DNA from: Arsukibacterium ikkense | Lineage (GTDB): Bacteria > Pseudomonadota > Gammaproteobacteria > Enterobacterales > Alteromonadaceae | Direction of reading: 5' to 3' | NCBI RefSeq assembly: GCF_000987775.1 | Contig: NZ_LAHO01000011.1 | Span: 110,942-174,941 of the forward strand | DNA: 64,000 nucleotides | Part shown: piece by piece, positions 18,248-26,560 of the stretch | Layout: each line of letters starts with the position of its first letter | How positions within the stretch are numbered: position 1 is the first letter of the stretch | Translations under genes and position numbers: made by a program | The notes under the pieces: model-generated | Seen by the model: the letters and a program-made list of their open reading frames with translations, nothing else | Database searches by the model: none | What the model was told of the DNA's origin: nothing

Positions 18248-18940
18248 ATGAAAACAATTGGCTTACTGGGTGGTATGAGTTGGCAGTCGACCATTCCCTA
18301 CTACCGCATAATTAACGAAACTGTTCAGCAGCGGCTTGGTGGGCTGAATTCTGCCAAAATTGTTTTATATAGCGTAAATTTTGCTGAAATTGAGCGCATG
18401 CAAAGCGCTGGCGACTGGCAAGCTGCCGGGCAACTGCTGGCCGATGCCGCCAGCCGCCTTGAAGCAGCAGGTGCCGACTTTATTGTGCTCTGTACCAACA
18501 CTATGCACAAAGTTGCTGGCGCTATCGAGGACGCAACAACTCTGCCACTGCTACATATTGCCGACGCCACGGCCATAGCAATTAAGGCAGCAGGCTATAA
18601 AACCATTGGCCTGCTAGGCACCAAATTCACCATGGAGCAGCCCTTTTACAAAACCCGGCTTACAGAACAGCATGGCCTGAATGTGCTGATCCCCAATGAA
18701 GCTGCGCGCCAGCAGGTGCACCAGATAATTTATAACGAGCTTTGTTTAGGCAAGGTGCTGCCGGAATCAAGAGAGAAATATCGCCAGATTATCAAACAGC
18801 TTATCGAGCAAGGTGCCGAGGCCATTATTCTTGGCTGCACTGAAATTTCCTTGCTGGTATCAGAGCAAGATGCAGCAGTGCCGCTATTTGATACCACCAG
18901 CATCCATGCCTGCTGTGCTGCTGAACTGGCTTTGGGATAG
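18248..18940 (+). CDS. Aspartate/glutamate racemase family protein (YgeA-like)
   Basis: 230 aa. Two pseudo-symmetric halves carry the catalytic cysteines in FIVLCTNTMHK (about residue 82) and AIILGCTEISLL (about 197), the two-base cofactor-free racemase layout. The N-terminus KTIGLLGGMSW is typical of the YgeA group, which racemises several amino acids. It should interconvert L- and D-amino acids in the cytoplasm. The exact substrate is not readable. Confidence 0.9.
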   Translation: MKTIGLLGGMSWQSTIPYYRIINETVQQRLGGLNSAKIVLYSVNFAEIERMQSAGDWQAAGQLLADAASRLEAAGADFIVLCTNTMHKVAGAIEDATTLPLLHIADATAIAIKAAGYKTIGLLGTKFTMEQPFYKTRLTEQHGLNVLIPNEAARQQVHQIIYNELCLGKVLPESREKYRQIIKQLIEQGAEAIILGCTEISLLVSEQDAAVPLFDTTSIHACCAAELALG

Positions 18941-18962
18941 TGATGATTAAATTTGATCTAGC

Positions 18963-19020
18963 AACCAGCTACCGATTTAATCCCACTACTATCGCCACAG
19001 CGCTATCTTTGCTATAGCCA
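18963..19020. repeat. Diverged repeat, copy A (left flank of the HipBA module)
   Basis: About 58 bases clearly similar to 20981-21040, with shared blocks such as ATCCCA, ACTAT, GCC-CAGCG, CTTTGC and ATAGCC in the same order and orientation. Read on the minus strand, both copies encode a Gly-Tyr/Lys/Ala-Ile-Val run (GGGYSKDSAVAIVVG here), but this copy has no open frame. The rest of the 393-base gap (18941-19333) is AT-rich and holds the operator at 19227. Confidence 0.55.
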
Positions 19021-19226
19021 CCACCTAAAAATTCAATAAAAAATCAGATCGGAGACTCGAGAAAGAGCGAAAAAATCCCCCAGTTAAAGCCGCTGCTCTC
19101 TATTTGAATTGACCACTGTAGCAGGCATATCTCATTAAATACCTGCTTATTGGCCTATTTAGCGGGCAACAACTAAGATTTTGTTTTCTGTAGTGAATTT
19201 ATTTAGCTTGTTGATGCCATTAAATC

Positions 19227-19306
19227 CACCATAATGAATAAAAACCTATTTTATTTCACTATAGCGTGGCTTTTCTTTAATTTAGAAGCCATAATCCATT
19301 ATGGTG
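19227..19306 (+). promoter_or_regulatory. Candidate HipB operators
   Basis: CACCATAATG at 19227-19236 and its inverted copy CATTATGGTG at 19297-19306. The second sits within a 16-base palindrome (19289-19304, CCATAAT/ATTATGG). The paired dyads just before the antitoxin gene are the arrangement expected for autorepression by a HipB-type protein. Confidence 0.55.
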
Positions 19307-19333
19307 AATTAAATAATGTTGTCAGAGGCCAGC

Positions 19334-19678
19334 ATGAGCATAAACTCAACTTCTAAGATAGATGCGCTAATTGCACAGCGGCAACAGATGTCACAACGCC
19401 TTAAAGATATTGACGATCAGTTGTTGAACCAAATTAGAGAAAGCGCAAAGTTGGTTAATGTACCGGTGACAAACGCAGCGGTTGCCAGGCTTATTGAGCA
19501 ATACTCAGCCGGTATGTCGGTAACCGATATCTGCCTGATAGCAAATTTATCACCAACTACGTATTACAACATACTGAGCAAACTCGATACGGTTAAAATC
19601 AAAACCTTGCAGACTGTACTTAACACCATCGGCCTTGAGTTATATGTAGGGGAGAAAAATACTGGTGTCAGGAAGTGA
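19334..19678 (+). CDS. HipB-like antitoxin/transcriptional repressor
   Basis: 114 aa. An N-terminal coiled-coil-like helix (about 8-40) is followed by a helix-turn-helix (TDICLIANLSPTTYYNILSK, about 67-87) and a short C-terminal strand (LELYVGE). The end of the HTH domain (KTLQTVLNTIGLEL) matches HipB/XRE antitoxins. ATG 19334 has GAGG upstream; an in-frame ATG at 19316 is closer to the operator and less likely. The stop sits two bases before the toxin start. It should neutralise the kinase and repress the pair. Confidence 0.8.
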   Translation: MSINSTSKIDALIAQRQQMSQRLKDIDDQLLNQIRESAKLVNVPVTNAAVARLIEQYSAGMSVTDICLIANLSPTTYYNILSKLDTVKIKTLQTVLNTIGLELYVGEKNTGVRK

Positions 19679-19680
19679 CC

Positions 19681-20970
19681 ATGAAGGAGCTAAGAGTAGG
19701 TTACGTATACAGCCATAAAAGCAAAGCGGGGACATTGAGGGAACTGGATACGCCTACAGGCGCTATCTATGAATTTCAATACACAGAGCATTATTTGCGG
19801 TACGTTAATACCCCTATTGGCGTTAATTTGCCAGTGCAGTCAGCCCCGTTTGTCTTTAACACCCTACACCCCTTCTTTGCTAACCTACTCAGTGAAGGCT
19901 GGGTAAAGCGTCATCAAGCAAAAATGGCGAGATTAGATCAGGAAGATACCTTCGGCCTGCTACTTGCTAATGGCAGAGAGTTAATTGGGCCAATAGCCAT
20001 CCATGTTAACGATGATGGGGATGTTATCGGTGGTTTTGAACTCATTGAGCTCCCACTTAAAAGCCTTCGCGGTTTTTCAATTGATTTCGCCCGGGCAGCG
20101 TTTAACGACGTGGCCGTAAAGTCTTTGCCTGGCACATCCATATCTGGCGTTCAGCCAAAAATGTTTCTTAAATTGGCCGGCCGGCCTAAAACACTGACTA
20201 ACGCCCAGGGTATAGGCAATTACATTGTCAAACCTTCACCTGAGAGCTTTCCCGAACTGGCCGAGAATGAGTTCATGGTTATGCAATTGTGCCAGGCTGT
20301 CGGAATGCGTGTAGCAGACCATTATTTAGTCCCGTTTAGTTGTGGTGAGCTTGCCTATGTTACGACCAGGTTTGATATGGAAGAAGACGGGCATATTAAT
20401 AATTTTGTCGAAGATATGGCGTCATGCATGAATGTTGCGCCTGGGCAAAAAGACAATGAAAAGCTGTCGTATGAAAAAGCCATTAAAACTGCGCACCGGC
20501 TAAGTGGTGGCCATGCCAAAATACTGATTGATGGGTTTACACTGGTGTTGATGGCATACGTTGTCGGCAATAACGATCTGCATTTAAAAAATATGACTTT
20601 GCTGCGTGAGCGTGGCAAATCGAATGTTAAAGGGTTTAGCCCGGTGTATGACATGCTAAGTGTCGCACCGTACCCCACATACGAGGGGTATCAGTTGGTA
20701 TTGTGGTTGCTTGAGTCTGAAGTCGATAACGAGTTTACCAGTTCATACAACGCTTATGGCTATTACACCAGCCATGATTTCATTGAGCTGGGAATTCGCA
20801 TTGGTCTTGGTGAGAGCATGGCCAGGTCAATCATACAAAAGGTTACTGCTAAAGTAGGCCGGGCCGCTGCTAAGGTTATCATGCAAAATCCAGGCAGTGA
20901 GAAGCTAAAGCAATGTGTGCTAAATCGAATTAAAGAAAGGTTGGCCGCGCTAACAAGGCCGGCGCTTTAG
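19681..20970 (+). CDS. HipA-like serine/threonine kinase toxin
   Basis: 429 aa. An N-terminal Couple_hipA subdomain spans about 1-105, then the kinase core: SGVQPKMFLKL (about 155), NYIVKPSP (ATP-lysine strand, about 180), catalytic NNDLHLKN (about 300) and metal-binding YDMLS (about 325). HipA kinases phosphorylate a tRNA synthetase (GltX in E. coli) and cause growth arrest or persistence. ATG 19681 follows AGGA; an in-frame GTG two codons earlier overlaps hipB. All catalytic residues that I can check are present, so it is probably active. Confidence 0.88.
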   Translation: MKELRVGYVYSHKSKAGTLRELDTPTGAIYEFQYTEHYLRYVNTPIGVNLPVQSAPFVFNTLHPFFANLLSEGWVKRHQAKMARLDQEDTFGLLLANGRELIGPIAIHVNDDGDVIGGFELIELPLKSLRGFSIDFARAAFNDVAVKSLPGTSISGVQPKMFLKLAGRPKTLTNAQGIGNYIVKPSPESFPELAENEFMVMQLCQAVGMRVADHYLVPFSCGELAYVTTRFDMEEDGHINNFVEDMASCMNVAPGQKDNEKLSYEKAIKTAHRLSGGHAKILIDGFTLVLMAYVVGNNDLHLKNMTLLRERGKSNVKGFSPVYDMLSVAPYPTYEGYQLVLWLLESEVDNEFTSSYNAYGYYTSHDFIELGIRIGLGESMARSIIQKVTAKVGRAAAKVIMQNPGSEKLKQCVLNRIKERLAALTRPAL

Positions 20971-20980
20971 AATTCTTGAG

Positions 20981-21040
20981 AAACCAGTCACAGCTGTGAT
21001 CCCAGCAACTATTGCCGCAGCGATCTCTTTGCCATAGCCG
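20981..21040. repeat. Diverged repeat, copy B (right flank of the HipBA module)
   Basis: Same orientation and block order as 18963-19020. Translated on the minus strand it gives SSGYGKEIAAAIVAGITAVTG, a Gly/Ala/Ile-rich amphipathic run like a small bacteriocin or membrane peptide. The frame runs back into the regulator gene at 21098 without its own credible start. Confidence 0.55.
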
Positions 21041-21097
21041 CTACTTAGCTGCTTTAGCGCTGTGCCAAGCCTGGCTTTATGCTGTATTGAGTAATAG

Positions 21098-21718
21098 CTA
21101 GTTAACCCGAACCATAACATTTGCCAGAAAACTACCTGCTTTTTCATACTTGATATTCACACCATCAGCCAACGGCCTGGTCACTGTCAGGTCGTGACCA
21201 TTGGGAATTAGACTCTGACTACTGGCACTTTTAAGTGTAACGTCGAGCGTGACGCCGTCCTTGGTATTTTGGGGCCGGATCACTAACATAAAATCATTTG
21301 GTAGCGGCAGCTCAGCGGTCCTGCCAATATCAACCAGATATTCCAGACTCACTTCATTTAAATCGCCTGTTGCCAGATGTTCGCCACGGTATTCAATATT
21401 TAGCACTATCGTTTCTGCCGATACCCATGAAAAATAAGTGCTCCCTAATATCAGCAATGCTGCCGTCATGATGCCCAGACCAATTTTCACCAGATTCTTT
21501 TGCTTGGCGGGTTGCTCACTGTGCGCGATAAAATAGCGGGGCTCTTTGTTAAACGCCGCACAAATGCCCTGCAGTGAATCGTTGGATGCCACGCCCGATT
21601 TTTCAATACGCTGAATGGTTCGTAAGCTGAGACCAGCCACATCGGCCAGTTGCTGCTGGCTCCAGGCTCTGGCGCTGCGCGCTTGAGTTAACACATCGCG
21701 ATTTATCTTCATGTCCAT
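21098..21718 (-). CDS. Membrane-anchored XRE-family regulator
   Basis: 206 aa. An HTH_3 domain spans about 6-60 (RAWSQQQLADVAGLSLRTIQRIE), then one membrane helix (about 75-95, IGLGIMTAALLILG) and an extracytoplasmic beta-rich domain to the end. This suggests a one-component regulator that senses something outside the membrane. ATG 21718 has GGAATATTGGT upstream; ATG 21712 is possible. Its target and ligand are unknown. Confidence 0.8.
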   Translation of the reverse strand: MDMKINRDVLTQARSARAWSQQQLADVAGLSLRTIQRIEKSGVASNDSLQGICAAFNKEPRYFIAHSEQPAKQKNLVKIGLGIMTAALLILGSTYFSWVSAETIVLNIEYRGEHLATGDLNEVSLEYLVDIGRTAELPLPNDFMLVIRPQNTKDGVTLDVTLKSASSQSLIPNGHDLTVTRPLADGVNIKYEKAGSFLANVMVRVN

Positions 21719-21851
21719 ACCAATATTCCGAAATAGTAAAACGCAAGTATTCAATATTTCGGTAGGGTTACGTTAGGCCAGCATTATGACAGCTCTGCGA
21801 CAAAGCAGCGACATTGCTAAGATATCTTGCTATTCGAAGCTGTGTGCTTAA

Positions 21852-21963
21852 ACGGCATACTGATGACTTATATCAGGCAGTATTTAAAGCCGGCTGGTTT
21901 GTCAGAAATGGTCATTGGCATAATTAATAGTGCGTTTTTTCTGTAGCCAGAAACTAATTGAGA
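21852..21963 (+). pseudogene. Decayed fragment of the MFS transporter gene
   Basis: A 112-base relic closely similar to 25159-25296, inside the intact MFS gene. It starts at ACGGCAT and keeps an identical 23-base block (GTCAGAAATGG onward). A 23-bp deletion joins TTTTCTG to TAGCCAGAAACT, creating a stop. No flanking part of the gene remains. It shows a past duplication of the MFS locus on the other side of the amidohydrolase and AraC genes. The remainder of the gap 21719-22034 shows nothing else. Confidence 0.85.
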
Positions 21964-22034
21964 AAAAGGGGCGGAGGTATTTAGTCGCTAGCTGATATCG
22001 GTTATTAGCTCTGCCCCACTTTTTCTGGTTTTTC

Positions 22035-23564
22035 TTACTCTTGCAACTGTGTTGCGGACAACGTAGCCCGGCTGATGACTTTGCCATTCAGGATCACCAG
22101 CTCTATAGCATCATAGGCCTGCACATCCTGCAGCGGATTCGCGCCTAGCAGCAGTAAGTCGGCTTTAAACCCTACCTTTACTTCACCAATCTGCTGATGC
22201 AACCCCAATGCACGGGCATTGCCAATGGTCAGGGCACTGAATAGCTGCGATAAACTTAAACCACTTTCCAGCCAGCGGTCCATTTCCCAGCGGCCATTAA
22301 TGCCCGGAAACTGACTGTAAAACGGGCCGCTTGGGGTGTCACTGCCAAATTGCAGCCGGGCACCGAGCTGGTTTAGCTGGGCTGTCATCTGTCGAACTGT
22401 GCCAAGTGGCTGTTGGTAAGCTGCGGTTACTGCCTGATACAACTGCGCTGGCGTGTAGCTGGCGCCAGCAAAGTTATCAGCCAACTCGCGACTCATCCAT
22501 TGGCCGGCCTCGCTTTGATACCACTGGTTTAATAATGGTGGTATCGCATGCTGCAGTTGCGGCTGCAGCAATAAAGCCGGGTTAAGTAACTCCTGCTCGC
22601 CGTACAATACCTGAATAGTCGGCTGCACCGCGATATCAGCCTGCACCAGTTGCTGGGCTATGGTGTTAAGCTGGCTTTCAGTTTGCGCTGGTGCCACCCC
22701 TTTATGCGGATGCCATAAACCATGCACCAGCGTATCCACCTTGGTTTGCAGTGCAAATTCGTACGCCGCCTGGGAATTGCCATGCAGATATACCGGCAGC
22801 CCCTGTTGCCTGGCCTGCTGCACTACCCCGCTGATCAAGGCTACCGACGGCACTGGTAAGTTGCGCACAGGCCCAAAGCCGCTTTCATAGAACACTTTAA
22901 TGCAGCTGGCGCCCTGCTGTTTGGCCAAGGCAACCACAGCTTGCGGGCTGTGCTCGGCGGCTATAAAGCTGGCAGGATATACGTCAGGCTGAGCCGGGTC
23001 GTATAACATGTATTGACTACCCGCCACCTGAAACTGCCCCTCTTTGCCCAGCCAGACCGCCGGATAACCGTTTGGGATCGCCACCGGCGCACAAAAATAG
23101 GCCTTGGGCGCCTCAGTTTGCTGGTTCCAGTTTGATATAAAGCTGGCATCGCCGGTTAAATCGAGCACGGTGGTAAAGCCAAAATACAGATAGCTGCGTG
23201 GCATCTGCCGCCAGGCTTGCGCCAACATCGGCTGGTCGCTTTGGCTATTGCCGTTATAACCAGGTACCCCTTCTAAATGGACATGGCTGTCGATCAGGCC
23301 AGGCAACAGATACTTACCCGTGGCATCTATCTGCCGGTCAGCGCTCAGCAACTCCGTACCTATTGCCTGAATTTTGCCATCGTTTAGCAGCACATGTTGT
23401 GGGGCCGAAGGCTTTGGCTTATCACCACTGATAATGCTGACATTACGCAGCAGCACCGATTCTGCCTGCAGGCTAAAGGGCAAACTGAGGGTTAGCAGTG
23501 CCAGCGCACTAACAGCGTTAAAACGGGCAGAGCAATTATTTACAATTAATAAAAATGGGCGCAT
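22035..23564 (-). CDS. Secreted imidazolonepropionase-like amidohydrolase
   Basis: 509 aa with a signal peptide (about 1-34, LQAES). The amidohydrolase metal site is seen as LPGLIDSHVHLEG (HxH, about 90), KVFYES (carboxylated-Lys position, about 210), LHGNS (about 245), VHGLWHPH (about 265) and FGSDTPSG (Asp, about 400). The C-terminal beta-sandwich part has GFKADLLLLGANPL. It probably hydrolyses a cyclic amide or dipeptide-like bond in the periplasm. ATG 23564 follows AAGGA; upstream in-frame codons lack a signal sequence. Divergent from the AraC regulator. Confidence 0.86.
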   Translation of the reverse strand: MRPFLLIVNNCSARFNAVSALALLTLSLPFSLQAESVLLRNVSIISGDKPKPSAPQHVLLNDGKIQAIGTELLSADRQIDATGKYLLPGLIDSHVHLEGVPGYNGNSQSDQPMLAQAWRQMPRSYLYFGFTTVLDLTGDASFISNWNQQTEAPKAYFCAPVAIPNGYPAVWLGKEGQFQVAGSQYMLYDPAQPDVYPASFIAAEHSPQAVVALAKQQGASCIKVFYESGFGPVRNLPVPSVALISGVVQQARQQGLPVYLHGNSQAAYEFALQTKVDTLVHGLWHPHKGVAPAQTESQLNTIAQQLVQADIAVQPTIQVLYGEQELLNPALLLQPQLQHAIPPLLNQWYQSEAGQWMSRELADNFAGASYTPAQLYQAVTAAYQQPLGTVRQMTAQLNQLGARLQFGSDTPSGPFYSQFPGINGRWEMDRWLESGLSLSQLFSALTIGNARALGLHQQIGEVKVGFKADLLLLGANPLQDVQAYDAIELVILNGKVISRATLSATQLQE

Positions 23565-23734
23565 CAGGGCATTCCTTAAGTTAAGTAACGGCCTGCAAGT
23601 GTCGGCTGTTTTGCCCACCGGCTCGACTCAAAACAGGATCGAGGTCTTAAAAAAAGTGCTTTTATGGCACCCAGGGCAGTGCTGCATTTACTCCGCCCAT
23701 GGTTTATGATGATGGTCCTTACTAAGGTGTCCAT

Positions 23735-24784
23735 ATGCTCAGTTACATCACCGCTATCCAGCTTGCGAACGCGTTGCTGTGCCTGTTACTGGCAGCGCAG
23801 TTGCTGTTTATGCCGGCAGCACAACCCCTACCGAAACGACTAATGGGTGTCAGCTGTCTGCTGTATGCGCATCAGACACTGCTGCTGGTGGCGATATTGC
23901 ACGGCGAAGCGGGCGAACTGGCCATTATGCGGCCTTTGGTTGCGTTGTGGCTGGGCCCTTTATTGTATCTGTATTTTCGGGCAGCCCAGCAACCGTCGAT
24001 GCCACTGCGCTGGCGCGACCTGCTGCATTTTGGCACTGCGACAGTGCTGTTTATTGTGCTGATAAAAAGCCGGTTATTTTTTGCCGCTATCGACCTGACC
24101 ATCATGGCCAGTTTTATACTGTATTTGCTGTTGATCGCCCTGCAAATGCGTCAAGGTAAACAAGCATTACAGCACCTTGGTAATTTCGCCTCGCCGGCCT
24201 ATCGATGGTTAATCTGCCTGATGTTAATGGCACTGATTAATATTCTGGCTGAAATTGCGGTGCATCTGGAACTGCAAAGCGGAGTAGCCCTGCGCTCTTC
24301 GGTTGCGCTGTTTGTAGCCGGTTGCGCGTTTTTCCTGCTGAACCTCGGCATCTTGCTGGCGGCGCTGCACCGCAGTCACTCTCTGGAGTGGATGTATATG
24401 TTAGCCACCCTCAACCCAGCCAAGCCATTTTCGCCTGAAGCCCAGCAACACACGGCAGCTATTATGCAGCGCTTTGCCCAGCTGATAACCCGCGACAAGC
24501 TCTATATGCAGGAATTTGGTATCACCCTGCCACAGGCAGCAAAAAAGCTGCAGCTACCGGCCAGGCAATTGTCGCAGGCAATTAACCAGCAATATGGCCA
24601 AAGCTACTCGGTATATCTGAATGACCAGCGCATTGCTGAGGCCAAACGGCTGTTGCTAAGCGAGCCAGACCTACCGATTATCGAGGTAATGCAACAAGCC
24701 GGTTTTAGCACCAAATCGAACTTTAACAAGGAATTTTTACGGGTTGTTGGGTTATCACCCTCGGCGTATCGGGCAGGGCAATAG
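23735..24784 (+). CDS. Membrane AraC-family regulator
   Basis: 349 aa. Seven hydrophobic segments (about 5-225) are followed by a C-terminal AraC HTH domain (about 255-349: GITLPQAAKKLQLPARQLSQAINQ and IIEVMQQAGFSTKSNFNKEF, ending GLSPSAYR). This 7TM-AraC layout fits a receptor-regulator. It is divergently transcribed from the amidohydrolase and precedes the MFS gene, so these are its likely targets. Start ATG 23735 with AAGGTG. Confidence 0.88.
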   Translation: MLSYITAIQLANALLCLLLAAQLLFMPAAQPLPKRLMGVSCLLYAHQTLLLVAILHGEAGELAIMRPLVALWLGPLLYLYFRAAQQPSMPLRWRDLLHFGTATVLFIVLIKSRLFFAAIDLTIMASFILYLLLIALQMRQGKQALQHLGNFASPAYRWLICLMLMALINILAEIAVHLELQSGVALRSSVALFVAGCAFFLLNLGILLAALHRSHSLEWMYMLATLNPAKPFSPEAQQHTAAIMQRFAQLITRDKLYMQEFGITLPQAAKKLQLPARQLSQAINQQYGQSYSVYLNDQRIAEAKRLLLSEPDLPIIEVMQQAGFSTKSNFNKEFLRVVGLSPSAYRAGQ

Positions 24785-25077
24785 TTAATTTGGTTTACAC
24801 TAAGCGCAATCCTGATTAATAAACTGATCAGTAGTCGACATAAAGTTATAAGCTTCATATTGGGCCTGATTTTTCGTAAATTCCAGCTGTTGCCCGCGCA
24901 GTGAGTACTTTTATCGCTTATCTCTTATAATTGTAAACATTACAGTCACGGCTGTTACGCCGTGTCAATCAGCTCTGATCTCAGGGGCGGGTTACCGCCA
25001 TCCAGGCTATATCATCAGTTTTGCCGCTTGCCTGCTCAATGAACACACACTATGTTTAAGTTATTGATTTCTTGCAT

Positions 25078-26421
25078 ATGAGTACAGCCGTGTTTTTCAG
25101 GCAGGCGTTGTTGCCTATTTCATCGTTGTTTATTTCTATTGCCTTTCTGGCGACCGGCTACGGCATGCTGATGACTTTTATCGGGCTATATTTAAAGCAG
25201 GCTGGCTTGTCAGAAATGGTCATTGGCATCATTAACTCGGCGTTCTTTCTGGGCGCTTTACTGGCGGCGGTGTTTAGCCAGAAACTCATTGTGACGGTGG
25301 GGCATGCCCGCAGCTTTTCGGCATTCTCAGCAATTATGGTTATGGCATTTCTGGGCCACACTTTGCACTATAACCCCTGGTTCTGGGCCGGCTTACGGCT
25401 GCTATCCGGCTTTGCCTTTTATGCCCTGCTCATTGTGCTGGAAAGCTGGCTGAATGAAAAAAGCAGCTCGGCTGACCGCGGCCGGGTGTTAGCGGTGTAT
25501 ACCGTGGTGTTTTTTATGGCCACAGCCATTGGCCAGCTGATTTTAAGCTTGGACGTTGAATCCCACGTGGTGTTTGTGTTGGGCTCAGTGCTGGTATTAG
25601 CCTCGTTGTTTTTAGTGGCTATTACCCGGATCAGCCAGCCGGTATTACCTCCATTTGAGCGCTATAGCCTACCCAAGGTTCTGCATATAGCCCCGCTGGC
25701 ACTGGTAGGCAGTGTTATTGGTGGTTTTTTTGTCGGAGGCTTTTACACCATGGTGCCGGTGCTTGTGCTAAATACCTATGGCCAACAGTCGGTCGTCGCA
25801 TCCTTTATGGCCATTTCAATATTTGGCGGCTTACTGGCACAATGGCCGGTTGGCACCCTGTCTGATCGTTACGGCAGGCGTAAGTTACTGGCCTGGGCCG
25901 GCTTATTTAGTGCCGCTATTTGCCTGCTACTTGCGTTGCTGGCCAGCCAGACCTGGCTATTTTATTTGCTGGGTTTTTTACTGGGTACCAGCCTGTTTAG
26001 TATTTATCCGCTAAGTGTTGCCCGGGCCAATGATAGATTGGACCATGGTAAAGATCTGGTTGAAATAAGCCGCAGCTTGCTGTTTGCTTATGGTATAGGC
26101 TCGTTTTTGGCGCCCTTAATCCTGGGGGCGGTGTTAGGCATATCCGGCGGCCTGTTTTTTAGCGTATTGGCAGTCGCCGCTTTGATGCTGGGAGGCTATG
26201 CCTTAACTGCCGAGCGCATTGCCAATGATCAGTTAAGTGTGTTTGTAGCGGTACCCGCAGCGTCGGGGGCATCACTTGCCCAGCTGGATCCGCGTCAGGA
26301 TGAGCAGTGGGTAGAAGACCATAAACCGATTTTCCCAGAAGACACACCGGTCGCTAACACAACAGATACCGAAACCGAAGAAACTAATCGATCCCATTAC
26401 CGCGAAGATAAACAAGCTTAA
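25078..26421 (+). CDS. MFS transporter (YcaD-like)
   Basis: 447 aa with 12 hydrophobic segments up to about residue 385 and a hydrophilic acidic C-terminal tail (about 395-447, rich in Asp/Glu/Thr). The MFS loop motif is present as GTLSDRYGRRKLL between TM8 and TM9 (about 260), and the loop-2 version is weak (FSQKLIVTVGHARS, about 66). The substrate is unknown. ATG 25078 is chosen; TTG 25072 precedes it, and neither has a clear ribosome site. A relic of the same gene lies at 21852. The gap 24785-25077 holds a CACGGC/GCCGTG hairpin and no gene. Confidence 0.86.
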   Translation: MSTAVFFRQALLPISSLFISIAFLATGYGMLMTFIGLYLKQAGLSEMVIGIINSAFFLGALLAAVFSQKLIVTVGHARSFSAFSAIMVMAFLGHTLHYNPWFWAGLRLLSGFAFYALLIVLESWLNEKSSSADRGRVLAVYTVVFFMATAIGQLILSLDVESHVVFVLGSVLVLASLFLVAITRISQPVLPPFERYSLPKVLHIAPLALVGSVIGGFFVGGFYTMVPVLVLNTYGQQSVVASFMAISIFGGLLAQWPVGTLSDRYGRRKLLAWAGLFSAAICLLLALLASQTWLFYLLGFLLGTSLFSIYPLSVARANDRLDHGKDLVEISRSLLFAYGIGSFLAPLILGAVLGISGGLFFSVLAVAALMLGGYALTAERIANDQLSVFVAVPAASGASLAQLDPRQDEQWVEDHKPIFPEDTPVANTTDTETEETNRSHYREDKQA

Positions 26422-26560
26422 GAGCTGGTATTGTTTAGCACTATGGTTTCAGCTTCAGTCAGTGAAAAGTAACGGGCCAGTTTGTGACATGCACGTCCGA
26501 TTACAGAATTGGGGGGCACTACCAGACTACATGCGACGTTGTAATGCCCCCTGTTAAGTA

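Noticed and set aside
20950..21147. 65-codon minus-strand frame resembling a small bacteriocin
   Set aside because: Its start lies inside the XRE regulator gene without a ribosome site, and copy A of the repeat is closed. Treated as repeat relic, not as a gene.
23198..23709. Plus-strand open frames over the amidohydrolase gene
   Set aside because: They run antisense to a gene with a complete metal site and signal peptide, and have no recognisable protein features.
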